A model generated the notes under the pieces. That model did no database searches and was not told where the DNA came from. It was given only the letters and a program-made list of their open reading frames with translations. Positions 35,723 through 44,690 of a stretch of 55,612 bases of DNA are shown here, piece by piece (within the stretch, counting starts at the first letter, position 1; every line of letters starts with the position of its first letter). The stretch lies in NCBI GenBank assembly GCA_030538255.1, contig JAUNUI010000022.1, forward strand, positions 1-55,612. Direction: 5' to 3'. The translations under genes and the position numbers were made by a program. This DNA comes from Pelistega sp. (GTDB lineage: Bacteria > Pseudomonadota > Gammaproteobacteria > Burkholderiales > Burkholderiaceae_B).

Positions 35723-38478
35723 CTCAAGGGCTCCCTTAAGGATGGCTCAAGCTGGATATTCTTCATATAGTTGCCTCGCTCTAGGGTCTGCGCATCCACA
35801 TCCGTCATCGAGAAATCACTAGCATAAAAATTAGTCTGCACAAATAAACATGCTCGAAATATTGAACGACTAAACGTAGCCAGCATAAGATTAGCCTGTG
35901 TAAAATCCACCGTATCAAATACGCAGCGTCGTAAAACCGCCTCAGGCATATCCACTTGACGCAAGCTGCATTGCTCAAAATGTGATTTGGATAAATCAGA
36001 GTTAATGAGTTGAGTTAAGGTAAAGTCACAAGCGATAAGGTGCAGCTGACGTAAGCTTGCTGAGCTTATCTTGCATGACAGAAACTGAGTTTGCCTTATC
36101 GCTTGCTCAGCAATAATAGCGATGGCCTCAAGCTCACACGATTTGAACGTTAGCGACTGCCATTCACAATGCGCGAAAGCCGCCCGATATAAGGGCGTCT
36201 CCAGCCATTGAACCCGAGTTAAGCTGGTTTCAGAGAAAGCCGCCTTATGTAGATAGCACGCCTTAAACAAGACATCGCTTAACTGCCCTGCCTGCCAAGC
36301 ACAACCCTCTAGACGACACTCGATAAATTGACTCTGTATTAACTCACAGTCTTGCCACACTAGGGCATCCATTAAGACATTATCAAATAGACAATTTTCA
36401 AAACGCACCGTGTGCGTCATTAAGTTCTCAAAATGACACTGAGTAAATTTGCAGCCCTGCCAGTCGGTTTGGTTCAAATTACTCTGTATAAACTGACAAT
36501 CAATAAATTGCGCACCGTGTAATTGGGCAAAAGAGAAAGCGCTATTCTCGAAACGACAACGAATAAATTGCGTCCCCTTAGCATTCATATATGCCAAGCT
36601 CGACAGGCTAAAATCCATATCCTCCAAGCACAAGCCCGACAAATCAGCGGACTCATAATTTTGCCCACTTGTGCCTGTATTCAATGATGTTACGTACTCA
36701 GTCTCATCTACTTGCCTGTCCTTCGCTCTAGTAGCCTGTTGCAGCACCTCTTGACGTAAGCGTTGGCTTAGCGTCAGATCTAAAGTAGGGGCTTGCTCAC
36801 GTAGATGCGCTGATAAGACCAAGCTTTGTTGTAGTCGCTTAACTTGTTGCTGTGCATGCGGTTGAGCCTGCTGCTGTCCTTGTTGCTGTGCATGCGGTTG
36901 AGCCTGCTGCTGTCCTTGTTGTTGAGCCTGTGGTTGAGCCTGCTGCTGCGCTTGTGGTTGAGCGTGTCCTGAGCTTACTTGCTGAGCATCGAGCAAGCTT
37001 TGCATGGCAGGCGATAGCTGCAAACTTGTTGGTGCATTGGCTTGCTGGCTTGGGTCGAGGATTTTCTCTTTTAAGGCCTCGGCATTCAATAATGATAAGA
37101 ACTCAGTGTCTTTACCTTGTGACAGCTTATAACGCTTTTTTGCCTGTGTAAGCGCTTCCCGTTGATTGCGTAATTCAAGGCTACGTTGATTAATTAGTGT
37201 CTGCTTTTCCAATAAGGTCTGCAGATTCAGAGGTGCAGCAGGGCCAACAAACTCTGGCACAAAATCATTCAGGTCAAGCCCCACCGTACTTAAATTTAAC
37301 TGCGCTTGGTGCCGGACATAGGTCTTAAATTTCTCTTGTTTTTGCCACATAATCGAATGCGGCTCAGCACGAACCTCATCTCCTTTAATACTGATATTCT
37401 CAGGTAATAAACGACGGTCATCATCGACTAATAAAGCGGATTCTTCATGGTCCTCACGCGCTTGCATATAGTCTTGATAATGAGCGAATGATTTCGCTGA
37501 ATAGGTCCATTCTAGACTTGCTAAAACATGCTTAATCTCATCACCATCATCATCCAAGGCGGCGATGGAATCTTGATAAATCAGGAAATAGGTCTGTAGG
37601 TGCGGTACTAGCCATAAGGTTTTTAACTTTAGCGACACATCTTCGTAACGCGCTTGTGTTTCATGCTTAGCCTGCAATTGCACAATGCAACGCCCAGTGA
37701 ACATTGGTATACTTTCACGCCAGATCGGTATAGTCGGGTGCATATTGCTTACCGCAAACTCAACTTCACTCGGAAAGTGATGTGCATCTTGCCATACCTG
37801 ATCAGGCATGGCAGCATTAAAAATAGTCGGGTCCATATCGGGCAAGAATCCAGGAAAGTCCTGTTGCAACCACTCTTTACTGTAGTTGCCCACCTTAGCG
37901 TAGCGAACTGGCCAGGTGATATCTTGAGCCCCAAAACCTGCAGCCAGAATATTTTTGGCTTTAATATCCGTAATCAACTGCTGTGGCCACTCAATATTCG
38001 GCATTAGATGGGCACGAACCCCATTAATCACGGTACTATGCCGCCCCTTGCCAAGCGGATTATTCGGGTCCCCTTCTCCACCATAAGCCTGCGCCCAACT
38101 TAAAGGCATCATTTCAAAAGGCTGCGGCGCCGAAATTTTACCGTTTAAACTATAACGATCACCGATGATATACAGCTCTTTTTGCTTGTCATTGACTTGC
38201 ACCCCAACCAGGCAACGGGCTTTATCTACTTGGTGCTGTGTATAAGCATAGCCACTCACAAGGTACTCTGGATACACTTTAGGGATACCTAGGTCAATTA
38301 CCCCACCCGTCTCAAAGTTCTGTGTCGCAACGTCCCAGAGCTGTTGATCGGTATTCAAGACGGCTTGACCCGTACTACTGTCAACCGCCACAATGACGGT
38401 TAAACCAATCCGCGACTGTCCTCGCCAACGATAAGGACGCACCATTAATTCTAAGCAAGCGGGTTTAGATATTTTCAT
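35719..38478 (-). CDS. DUF2169 protein with C-terminal pentapeptide repeats
   Basis: From ATG 38478 (AAGG eight bases upstream, 10 bp after the vgrG stop) the protein has 919 residues. Residues 1 to about 310 form DUF2169 (PFEMMPLSWAQAYGGEGDPNNPLGKGR around residue 125 is its hallmark; 'WRESIPMFTGRC' follows). A Q/A/H-rich low-complexity linker of 12-residue repeats lies near 505-550, and pentapeptide repeats fill about 605-905. DUF2169 is restricted largely to T6SS effector clusters and may help to load effectors on VgrG. The fusion suggests that its partner, the second pentapeptide protein, acts in the same complex. An in-frame GTG/ATG at 38496 would overlap vgrG. Confidence 0.88.
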   Translation of the reverse strand: MKISKPACLELMVRPYRWRGQSRIGLTVIVAVDSSTGQAVLNTDQQLWDVATQNFETGGVIDLGIPKVYPEYLVSGYAYTQHQVDKARCLVGVQVNDKQKELYIIGDRYSLNGKISAPQPFEMMPLSWAQAYGGEGDPNNPLGKGRHSTVINGVRAHLMPNIEWPQQLITDIKAKNILAAGFGAQDITWPVRYAKVGNYSKEWLQQDFPGFLPDMDPTIFNAAMPDQVWQDAHHFPSEVEFAVSNMHPTIPIWRESIPMFTGRCIVQLQAKHETQARYEDVSLKLKTLWLVPHLQTYFLIYQDSIAALDDDGDEIKHVLASLEWTYSAKSFAHYQDYMQAREDHEESALLVDDDRRLLPENISIKGDEVRAEPHSIMWQKQEKFKTYVRHQAQLNLSTVGLDLNDFVPEFVGPAAPLNLQTLLEKQTLINQRSLELRNQREALTQAKKRYKLSQGKDTEFLSLLNAEALKEKILDPSQQANAPTSLQLSPAMQSLLDAQQVSSGHAQPQAQQQAQPQAQQQGQQQAQPHAQQQGQQQAQPHAQQQVKRLQQSLVLSAHLREQAPTLDLTLSQRLRQEVLQQATRAKDRQVDETEYVTSLNTGTSGQNYESADLSGLCLEDMDFSLSSLAYMNAKGTQFIRCRFENSAFSFAQLHGAQFIDCQFIQSNLNQTDWQGCKFTQCHFENLMTHTVRFENCLFDNVLMDALVWQDCELIQSQFIECRLEGCAWQAGQLSDVLFKACYLHKAAFSETSLTRVQWLETPLYRAAFAHCEWQSLTFKSCELEAIAIIAEQAIRQTQFLSCKISSASLRQLHLIACDFTLTQLINSDLSKSHFEQCSLRQVDMPEAVLRRCVFDTVDFTQANLMLATFSRSIFRACLFVQTNFYASDFSMTDVDAQTLERGNYMKNIQLEPSLREPLR
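36845..36966 (-). repeat. 36-bp tandem repeat coding the Q/A/H-rich linker
   Basis: Three units (36845-36880, 36881-36916, 36917-36952) plus a partial one. The first two are identical. On the minus strand they encode a 12-residue unit of the form QGQQQAQPHAQQ. Copy number is likely to vary between strains. Confidence 0.88.
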
Positions 38479-38488
38479 GGTAATGACC

Positions 38489-40837
38489 TTATACAAATAC
38501 CCAATACGCGTATTCTTTATTCTTCTTCGGGTACAGCTTAATTTCTACCGCTTTAAGTTCCGCCTTAATTTTCTGCTCTTGCTTTTTATTGATATCTAAG
38601 GCCAACTGTAAGCCCGCTAAGGTAACGCTCGTTGGCAACATCTCTTCATTATTCACTTTCAGGGCAATCTTTAATCCTGCTGTGCTTTGTATATTAGGTG
38701 CTGAGGTACTGCTATCCAGAAAAATACTCAATTTGGTTTTCGTATCAAATTGATAATGTACTGACTCATTCACGATGTTTAAAGCTCGGCTACACATGGT
38801 AGAGGCTGAATCCAACTTGACTTGCTGACTCGCTAAGACATTAATACCATTCGCTGACTGAATGCCGTAATGCTGACTTGCTGTAAATTGTTGGTTCGGT
38901 GAAGCCAGTGAAGTATCCCCTGACAATACCGATTGTTTATAGTTGCCGCCAACATCCACATTCAAATTTGCCGCAAAATTACCTGAACGCTCACCCACAA
39001 CAATATCTTTACGATAGGCATTCAGAAGAGTTTGAATGCCTTGATAGTATTCATGAATATTCGGCTCACCAGTCACCTGTAGATTTTCGGTGCCCTGAGT
39101 CTGCTCTTGATTCGGCCCCTTATACTCTCGTGTTTGGCGCTGCGTTACTGTATCTTGATTATTGCCGTGGATCGTTAAAACATGACCATTCTCATGTTGA
39201 TAAGTTGCGGCTGCAGTCACACTCTTATTCAATAGCCCACCATAAGACCAATGATGACTAGCATAAATATTCGTATTCGAATTCCCCAAGACCTTATGAC
39301 GAGCATCATTCTTCACCTTGGTATGCATATCTTTCTGGGCCACCATATTCAACAACTCTTGTCCAGGTGTATCGTCAAACATCATCTGATTACCTTGAGA
39401 GGCATCACCATCTTTGGTACGTGTCTGAAAACCGCTAACGGTTGCCTCTTCGGGTAAGTTAATAGGTGGCATGTTCTCTTGGTTATACACACGACCCACA
39501 ACAACAGGGCGGTCAGGATGCCCGCCGATGAAATCGACAATGACTTCTTCATTCACACGCGGGATTTGTAAACCGCCAAACCCACCGCTCGCCCAAGGGT
39601 TAGAGACACGGATCCAACAAGAGCTATGTTCATTCTTTTCGCCATAGCGATCCCAATGAAATTGCACCTTAATACGACCATATTTATCGGTCCAAATGGA
39701 CTCTCCAGGCGCACCTACCACGCGTGCCGTCTGTGGGCCCGTGGTCTTCGGCAAGGGAGTCTTCATAGGCGCGCGAAATTGCGTATTCATCGGAATCAGT
39801 TGCAGATTGATGAGTAGGTGAGCTTTGTGCTCATCGTTCGTCACATAAGGGCTTTCCGCAAAATCATATTCTGCACTAACAATGGTATAGGTCTTGTTAA
39901 GATCTTTATTCGGGTGCTTGGCTAAATTAAAACGGTACCCTGGAGCTAAATTCCGCGCATTAGTTTGCGCCTTAATGTGGTGATAGGGTAACTCTAGCGA
40001 TTGCATCCGGACTTTGGCATAGCGAGCACCATCTTTGTCTTCTGTATAACCACCAATCGCATCATAAATCTCCAGATCTAAACCATGCTTATTCGGCGCC
40101 AAACCAAACTGCACCACATCCATATGTGCAAAAGGCTTGTTTAAATCATAATCATCAGTCGAATAACGACTTGGCACAATTTGAAATTTGCTCTGCCACT
40201 GCATCATATATTCTTGCTGAGGATCAAGCTTACGCGAAGGCATATACATGGGCACAGTACTATTGCCAGAAACCATTTCATGAGCCCCCAAATCATCGGC
40301 CATAACTAAGGTATGCTTTCCCTTAGTATGTTCAAACCAGTAATAGATACCCTCCTGCTCCATCAGACGGCTAATAAACTCAAAGTCAGTTTCATCGTAC
40401 TGAACGCAATAGTTCCATTGACGATATGACTCAAGAAAGCGCATTTCTACAGCGAAAGGATAGTTATTAAAGATCTCCTGGAAAATTTCTATCACACTTT
40501 GTTCTTGGTAGATTTTGTAGTCACTCGTATTTTGTGCCAAGTAGAACCAAGGACGAAGAAACAATTCATACTGGTAATAGCGAGGATTCACTTCATATTG
40601 ACCTAGACGCCTAAATTCAGTCACCAAACCGCTTAAATAACGAGGCCCGCCCTGAGCTTGTTCAATTTCTAGACTTAGCTCAGAAGCCAAAAGATCATCA
40701 GAGTTTAGATCCGCCCTATCGCATAAAATTACCGCACGATATTCAAATAACTCAGAGAGTTTTTCATGGCCTGTAAAGCGCTGAATCAGAACATCCGCAC
40801 CATCAAATGGACCATGTAATATGAAGGTTCTTTGCAT
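38489..40837 (-). CDS. vgrG: VgrG (TssI) spike protein
   Basis: The 782-residue protein has gp27-like and gp5-like parts with the usual VgrG blocks (RQWNYCVQYDETDFEFISRLMEQEGIYYWFEH around residue 140-170; EYGRI-like DKYGRIKVQFHWDRYG and HSSCWIRVSNPWASGGFGG around 390-435). After the needle region (about residue 690) comes a short C-terminal beta-rich tail with TKLSIFLDSSTSAP and TSVTLAGLQLALDINK, similar in style to the tails of the other two VgrG proteins. There is no obvious toxin domain, so this is probably a carrier spike. It starts 9 bp after the DUF4150 stop. Confidence 0.95.
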   Translation of the reverse strand: MQRTFILHGPFDGADVLIQRFTGHEKLSELFEYRAVILCDRADLNSDDLLASELSLEIEQAQGGPRYLSGLVTEFRRLGQYEVNPRYYQYELFLRPWFYLAQNTSDYKIYQEQSVIEIFQEIFNNYPFAVEMRFLESYRQWNYCVQYDETDFEFISRLMEQEGIYYWFEHTKGKHTLVMADDLGAHEMVSGNSTVPMYMPSRKLDPQQEYMMQWQSKFQIVPSRYSTDDYDLNKPFAHMDVVQFGLAPNKHGLDLEIYDAIGGYTEDKDGARYAKVRMQSLELPYHHIKAQTNARNLAPGYRFNLAKHPNKDLNKTYTIVSAEYDFAESPYVTNDEHKAHLLINLQLIPMNTQFRAPMKTPLPKTTGPQTARVVGAPGESIWTDKYGRIKVQFHWDRYGEKNEHSSCWIRVSNPWASGGFGGLQIPRVNEEVIVDFIGGHPDRPVVVGRVYNQENMPPINLPEEATVSGFQTRTKDGDASQGNQMMFDDTPGQELLNMVAQKDMHTKVKNDARHKVLGNSNTNIYASHHWSYGGLLNKSVTAAATYQHENGHVLTIHGNNQDTVTQRQTREYKGPNQEQTQGTENLQVTGEPNIHEYYQGIQTLLNAYRKDIVVGERSGNFAANLNVDVGGNYKQSVLSGDTSLASPNQQFTASQHYGIQSANGINVLASQQVKLDSASTMCSRALNIVNESVHYQFDTKTKLSIFLDSSTSAPNIQSTAGLKIALKVNNEEMLPTSVTLAGLQLALDINKKQEQKIKAELKAVEIKLYPKKNKEYAYWVFV

Positions 40838-40846
40838 GGCATTTCC

Positions 40847-41239
40847 TTAGGGCGCGGTGATTCGAATTTTAGAAGGACTGGGTGCCACCGTTGCTCCTAC
40901 CGTATTAATCCTGTTCTGTGGTCCCATGGCTAGCCAACGATTAGCTGGCGTACCAAAGACCAAGGTCGTATAAGAATTTAACAATAGACGTCTTGAGGAA
41001 CTCCCTACACTCTGAGAGACTAAGCCCATCATGGCACCAGCCTGATCACCTAAGCTTGCGGGGATTTTGGTGGCTAAATTATGGGCAAATGCACCTGAGT
41101 AAAATATGCGTACAGCAACTGGAATAGCCGTCATTGGCACAGCGAGATTTGGGTAGGGAATGGGCACAGCCGCGGGAGGGGTTTTGCAGATATCAGGAAA
41201 CGCCAAATCCAAGCCAAGTTTCTGTGAGGTTGCTAACAT
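40847..41239 (-). CDS. DUF4150 (PAAR-like) spike-tip protein
   Basis: The 130-residue protein has the DUF4150 pattern LDLAFPDICKTPPAAVPIPYPNLA (about residues 9-32), then IPASLGDQAGAMMGLVSQSVG and VFGTPANRWLAMGPQNRIN. It caps a VgrG trimer and may be the shared tip for the two VgrG proteins flanking it. It starts 11 bp after the upstream vgrG stop and ends 9 bp before the next vgrG. It is paralogous to the protein at 8268-8654; both are preceded by DUF3540 genes. Confidence 0.88.
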   Translation of the reverse strand: MLATSQKLGLDLAFPDICKTPPAAVPIPYPNLAVPMTAIPVAVRIFYSGAFAHNLATKIPASLGDQAGAMMGLVSQSVGSSSRRLLLNSYTTLVFGTPANRWLAMGPQNRINTVGATVAPSPSKIRITAP

Positions 41240-41250
41240 GTCACTGCCTT

Positions 41251-43605
41251 TTATAAATTTAACTTTAAACCGTTAAGATGCATATTGGTGAGGATTTTCT
41301 CTTTCAACCCATTCGCAATCGTCAAGTCCAAACCCGTGGTGTTATGACGTATGGCAAATAAGGAGATATTGGCCACCGTCATACCTAATTTAAGCCCTGA
41401 GTTGCTGACCTTGCTCAGGCCCATCGCACTACTATCCACCACTAGACTTAGATTTAAATCACTCTGACTCGTTTGATTGGCATCACTGTGATTACTATTC
41501 AGAAGCGCTAGTTGAAAAGTAAAATCGTTGTTCTGGGAAAAACTGATGGTTTTAAAGCTAACCGTCGCTGGATTGCTAAAGCACATTTGCCCCGTTGATT
41601 GCATAGCCACTTTGGTATTAGCTAATACATAAGCGGGATTGGCAGTCGTCGTATTCTGGATACTTTGGGCCGATTGCTTTAAGGGGCCAGCCACAACATC
41701 TTGGAAATAACCCGAGGTGAGCACCTGACTGGTCTCATCTGCACTCACCGAACGCTTTACATCGCTTTGCGCTTGATGAGTCTGTGGGCCAATAATGAAG
41801 CGCGTCAGACCACTGCCGTAGGTATAATCAGCAAGTCCTGCTTCAACCGTTTTAACGTAGCCTCGTTGCATAGTAATAGTCGAATCACCTTGAATGCTAT
41901 GTTCGCGTGGTCCCGTGACAAACTCATTCGAAGCACCTTGCACTCTTCTGGTAGCATCGGCAAAATTCACTTCAGTTGAAGCATCTTTAAATATATTGTC
42001 ATCCGTTCCCGTCACGGCCATATCTGTGTTGCCACCATGGCGACCTGTTTGCGAGCCATCTACATCAATATGTTCATTCTGCTTAACTAGTACGTCCATA
42101 TCCCGCTCTGCTCCAAAGCTCATGGTTTCTTGACCCTTACGATCATCAAACAACATACTATTGGAATTATTGGGCGTACCATTTTTAGTGCGGGTTTGCA
42201 CCCCACTTTTGGTCGCATCATCAGGCAAGTTGATGGGCGGCATATTCGCGGCGTTATAGACACGCCCCACGACCATTGGGCGGTCATAATGACCACCAAT
42301 AAAATTAATAATCACCTCATCTCGAGCACGAGGGATTTGTACACCCCCGAAACCACCACCCGCCCAAGGACTGGAGACACGAATCCAACAAGAGCTATGT
42401 TCATTGCTCTGCCCATCGCGGTCCCAATGGAACTGCACTTTGATGCGTCCATACTCATCCGTCCAAATTTCTTCTCCTGGGGGCCCAACCACAATGGCTG
42501 TATGCGGTCCATTGGCCTTAGGAGTAGGCGTTAACTGTGGCGCTTTATAAGGAATTTCTCGATCTAAGGCCTGAAAACGAATTTCTATATACTGTTCATG
42601 GGTCTGAACACCACCATCTGAGGCTCCTGAGCTTTCCTGCATAAAAAGCTCCGTCTCACACAATAAGTAGCGCTTATTGTGTGACTTCTCCGGATAGTTC
42701 TCCAAGTCAAAGGTGCGCGCGCATGCTAAATCTACTCGATTACTACGTCCACTCACCAACTCTCTAGGTACGCTTAAGCTTTGCAACATGACTCTCACAT
42801 AGCGCTCACCATCATCAGGATCACGATAATTCCCAAGAGGATGGTATTGCTCCAAAACATAATTGCTCTGTTGCTGAATGGCAGAATAGCTTTGTAATGA
42901 AGCCAGAGGACGGGTAAAGTCAAAGTCATTACTGCTCGCTTGATTGGGACAAATCTTGACTTGTGGGAGCCATTGGTAGATATGTTCTTCATGCTGATTA
43001 GTCACACTATCTGGCGCACAATAGCGTACCTCGGATGCATTATCAATGGATTTATGTGCAGCCATATTATCTGCTAACACGAGTATACATTCACTTTCTT
43101 TATGCTCGAACCAATAGTAGATTCCCTCTTTCTCCATGAGGCGGCTAATGAAATCAAAATTGGATTCATCAAACTGCACGCAGTATTGCCACTGATGATA
43201 CGACTCAACGAGATGAAATTTAACTTTAAAAGGATACCTATCCAGAACTTCTTGAATAATTTGCGGTACGGTTTTCTCTTGATAAATGCGATTATCACGG
43301 GTTTGCGTTAAGTACCAAAGATTGGGTTGTAGTGTGATTCGATAAATCGTATAACGCGAAGTCAAACTTTCTAGACCAATATATTCTGTCTGTGTGATTA
43401 CGCCATAAATATAGCGAGTTTGCCCTTCTTGATTAATCTGCACGCAGGCCTCAGTCGCTAATAGCTGACTAATATCTAGGCTAGGGTCTGGGCTTAAAAA
43501 GTCAATTTCATAACGATAAAGAGTCGATAGCTTTTCAACGCCGTGCAATTGTCGAAATAAGATATCCTCGTCATTCAATATCGTGATGAGTCTAATGCGT
43601 TTCAT
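41251..43605 (-). CDS. vgrG: VgrG (TssI) spike protein
   Basis: The 784-residue VgrG shows the core blocks YCVQFDESNFDFISRLMEKEGIYYWFEH (about 140-168), DEYGRIKVQFHWDRDGQ and SSCWIRVSSPWAGGGFGG (about 400-430), and a gp5-needle region with D/N-rich repeats. After about residue 680 it carries a tail of short hydrophobic beta strands (SDLNLSLVVDSS, NSGLKLGMTV, TTGLDLTIANGL, HLNGLKLNL) that is repetitive and lacks a nuclease or lipase motif. The tail is similar to those of the other VgrGs here and may fit the pentapeptide or DUF2169 partner. It follows DUF3540 by 30 bp. Confidence 0.95.
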   Translation of the reverse strand: MKRIRLITILNDEDILFRQLHGVEKLSTLYRYEIDFLSPDPSLDISQLLATEACVQINQEGQTRYIYGVITQTEYIGLESLTSRYTIYRITLQPNLWYLTQTRDNRIYQEKTVPQIIQEVLDRYPFKVKFHLVESYHQWQYCVQFDESNFDFISRLMEKEGIYYWFEHKESECILVLADNMAAHKSIDNASEVRYCAPDSVTNQHEEHIYQWLPQVKICPNQASSNDFDFTRPLASLQSYSAIQQQSNYVLEQYHPLGNYRDPDDGERYVRVMLQSLSVPRELVSGRSNRVDLACARTFDLENYPEKSHNKRYLLCETELFMQESSGASDGGVQTHEQYIEIRFQALDREIPYKAPQLTPTPKANGPHTAIVVGPPGEEIWTDEYGRIKVQFHWDRDGQSNEHSSCWIRVSSPWAGGGFGGVQIPRARDEVIINFIGGHYDRPMVVGRVYNAANMPPINLPDDATKSGVQTRTKNGTPNNSNSMLFDDRKGQETMSFGAERDMDVLVKQNEHIDVDGSQTGRHGGNTDMAVTGTDDNIFKDASTEVNFADATRRVQGASNEFVTGPREHSIQGDSTITMQRGYVKTVEAGLADYTYGSGLTRFIIGPQTHQAQSDVKRSVSADETSQVLTSGYFQDVVAGPLKQSAQSIQNTTTANPAYVLANTKVAMQSTGQMCFSNPATVSFKTISFSQNNDFTFQLALLNSNHSDANQTSQSDLNLSLVVDSSAMGLSKVSNSGLKLGMTVANISLFAIRHNTTGLDLTIANGLKEKILTNMHLNGLKLNL

Positions 43606-43635
43606 ATGAGACCTTAAGAATTTGATCTATATGGG

Positions 43636-44289
43636 CTAACCCATATGAATTTGCTTGGCGTCAACCTTAACCAGGTCTTTGCCTGTCAGCATGGTATAGT
43701 TCGCATGGATACGGGCACTTTGCTCTGCTTGTATATCTAAAGTTCCCGCGCGGCTATGCTCTACATTCTCGGTAACTTTATAGGAGTCTTTACTCATGAA
43801 ACTAAGGCGTTCAACGATAGACTCATAAACCTTACCCAGTAAGCGCACAATGCCTATTTGTGATTGCACTTGTTTACCCACATAATGCATATCGTTGACA
43901 AGAAAGTGGGCTTGATCTGTCGCTAGTTGTACCTGCTCACTTTGCATTAGCAAAGCATCTTGACTGCTTAAGCTTAAAGTCTCTTGAGTCTTTAAAGTAA
44001 GCTGATTGGCTTCTAACTGTAATTCACCCTGCACTTGGATGAGACTCTGTGCTGGCGAAGACTGCTTAATGACAGCAATAAGATACACCTGCTCCGCGTT
44101 CGGACCGCTAATTAATACCGTATCGCCAAGTTGTGGCATTAATAAGCAACTTGCTGCTCGTTGGCATGTCCATAAATAACCATCAGAGTCAACAATATAC
44201 GATCCATCTTGCTGAATACTCTGCACACAAGCTAGCAAATGCACAGGATCATACAGCGACGCAGAGCTCGCTTTCACAGCATTAGACAT
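43636..44289 (-). CDS. DUF3540 domain T6SS accessory protein
   Basis: The 217-residue protein has an N-terminal OB-like beta half (DSDGYLWTCQRAASCLLMPQLGDTVLISG around 34-62) and a C-terminal repetitive beta stretch rich in Gln/Thr/Ser, ending QSARIHANYTMLTGKDLVKVDAKQI. It matches DUF3540 and is paralogous to the gene at 8706-9467. It is the first gene of the effector operon, with GGAG before the ATG. The beta-helix-like half resembles a VgrG needle extension, so it may substitute or extend the spike; this is speculation from composition. Confidence 0.85.
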   Translation of the reverse strand: MSNAVKASSASLYDPVHLLACVQSIQQDGSYIVDSDGYLWTCQRAASCLLMPQLGDTVLISGPNAEQVYLIAVIKQSSPAQSLIQVQGELQLEANQLTLKTQETLSLSSQDALLMQSEQVQLATDQAHFLVNDMHYVGKQVQSQIGIVRLLGKVYESIVERLSFMSKDSYKVTENVEHSRAGTLDIQAEQSARIHANYTMLTGKDLVKVDAKQIHMG

Positions 44290-44617
44290 GAGTCACTCTC
44301 CCTAGGTATAACTCATTGAGATATTATTTAAAACTTAAATAATATAATAGGAAAAACTTAATTAAACTTATTAGGCTCACTTAAATCATCGTTGCCATAT
44401 CCCAATTGCTAGGACATGGGACCAAGTAGTCTAAAAACGATTTTACCCCTTGCTCTATAGGATAGGAACCTGTTGAAAGGCTTGATTTGCTACGAATTGT
44501 AATGGTTTAAATGTTAATACAGCTAATTGTTTTGAGCTCGTAGCATATTGTTTCACATTAAACTTATGTGACAAGTTTGTTAAATCCTCATAGTAATGTA
44601 GTGTTGCTTAATTAATA
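44290..44617. other. Non-coding regulatory region upstream of the effector operon
   Basis: AT-rich; there is no gene. It should contain the promoter of the DUF3540-vgrG-rhs operon (minus strand). The AT-only palindrome near 44321-44345 is the only obvious signal. Confidence 0.5.
44321..44345. promoter_or_regulatory. AT-only palindrome before the effector operon
   Basis: ATATTATTTAA (44321-44331) and TTAAATAATAT (44335-44345) form a perfect 11-bp inverted repeat with a 3-nt spacer. It lies about 32 bp upstream of the first ATG of the effector operon. It may be a binding site for a dimeric regulator or an AT-tract bound by a nucleoid protein. Confidence 0.35.
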
Positions 44618-44655
44618 AATACGCCCTAAACAAAATCCATTGTTTAGGGCGTATT
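44618..44655 (-). terminator. Strong intrinsic terminator after frmB
   Basis: A perfect 16-bp stem (44618-44633 with 44640-44655; AATACGCCCTAAACAA and its complement) has a 6-nt loop and is followed on the minus strand by an A/T-rich stretch. It lies 35 bp downstream of frmB and isolates the effector island from frmAB. Confidence 0.82.
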
Positions 44656-44690
44656 ATTATCTTGCCTTGATGCCACGGCTAATGACAAGT

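Noticed and set aside
36852-37151. Plus-strand ORF of 99 residues opposite the Q/A linker
   Set aside because: Val/Glu/Pro/Ala repeats mirror the 36-bp tandem repeat of the real gene on the other strand.
25000-44300. Prophage tail region
   Set aside because: VgrG and gp25-like proteins resemble phage tail parts, but capsid, portal, terminase, lysis and integrase genes are absent, and TssB/C/F/A fix the assignment as T6SS.
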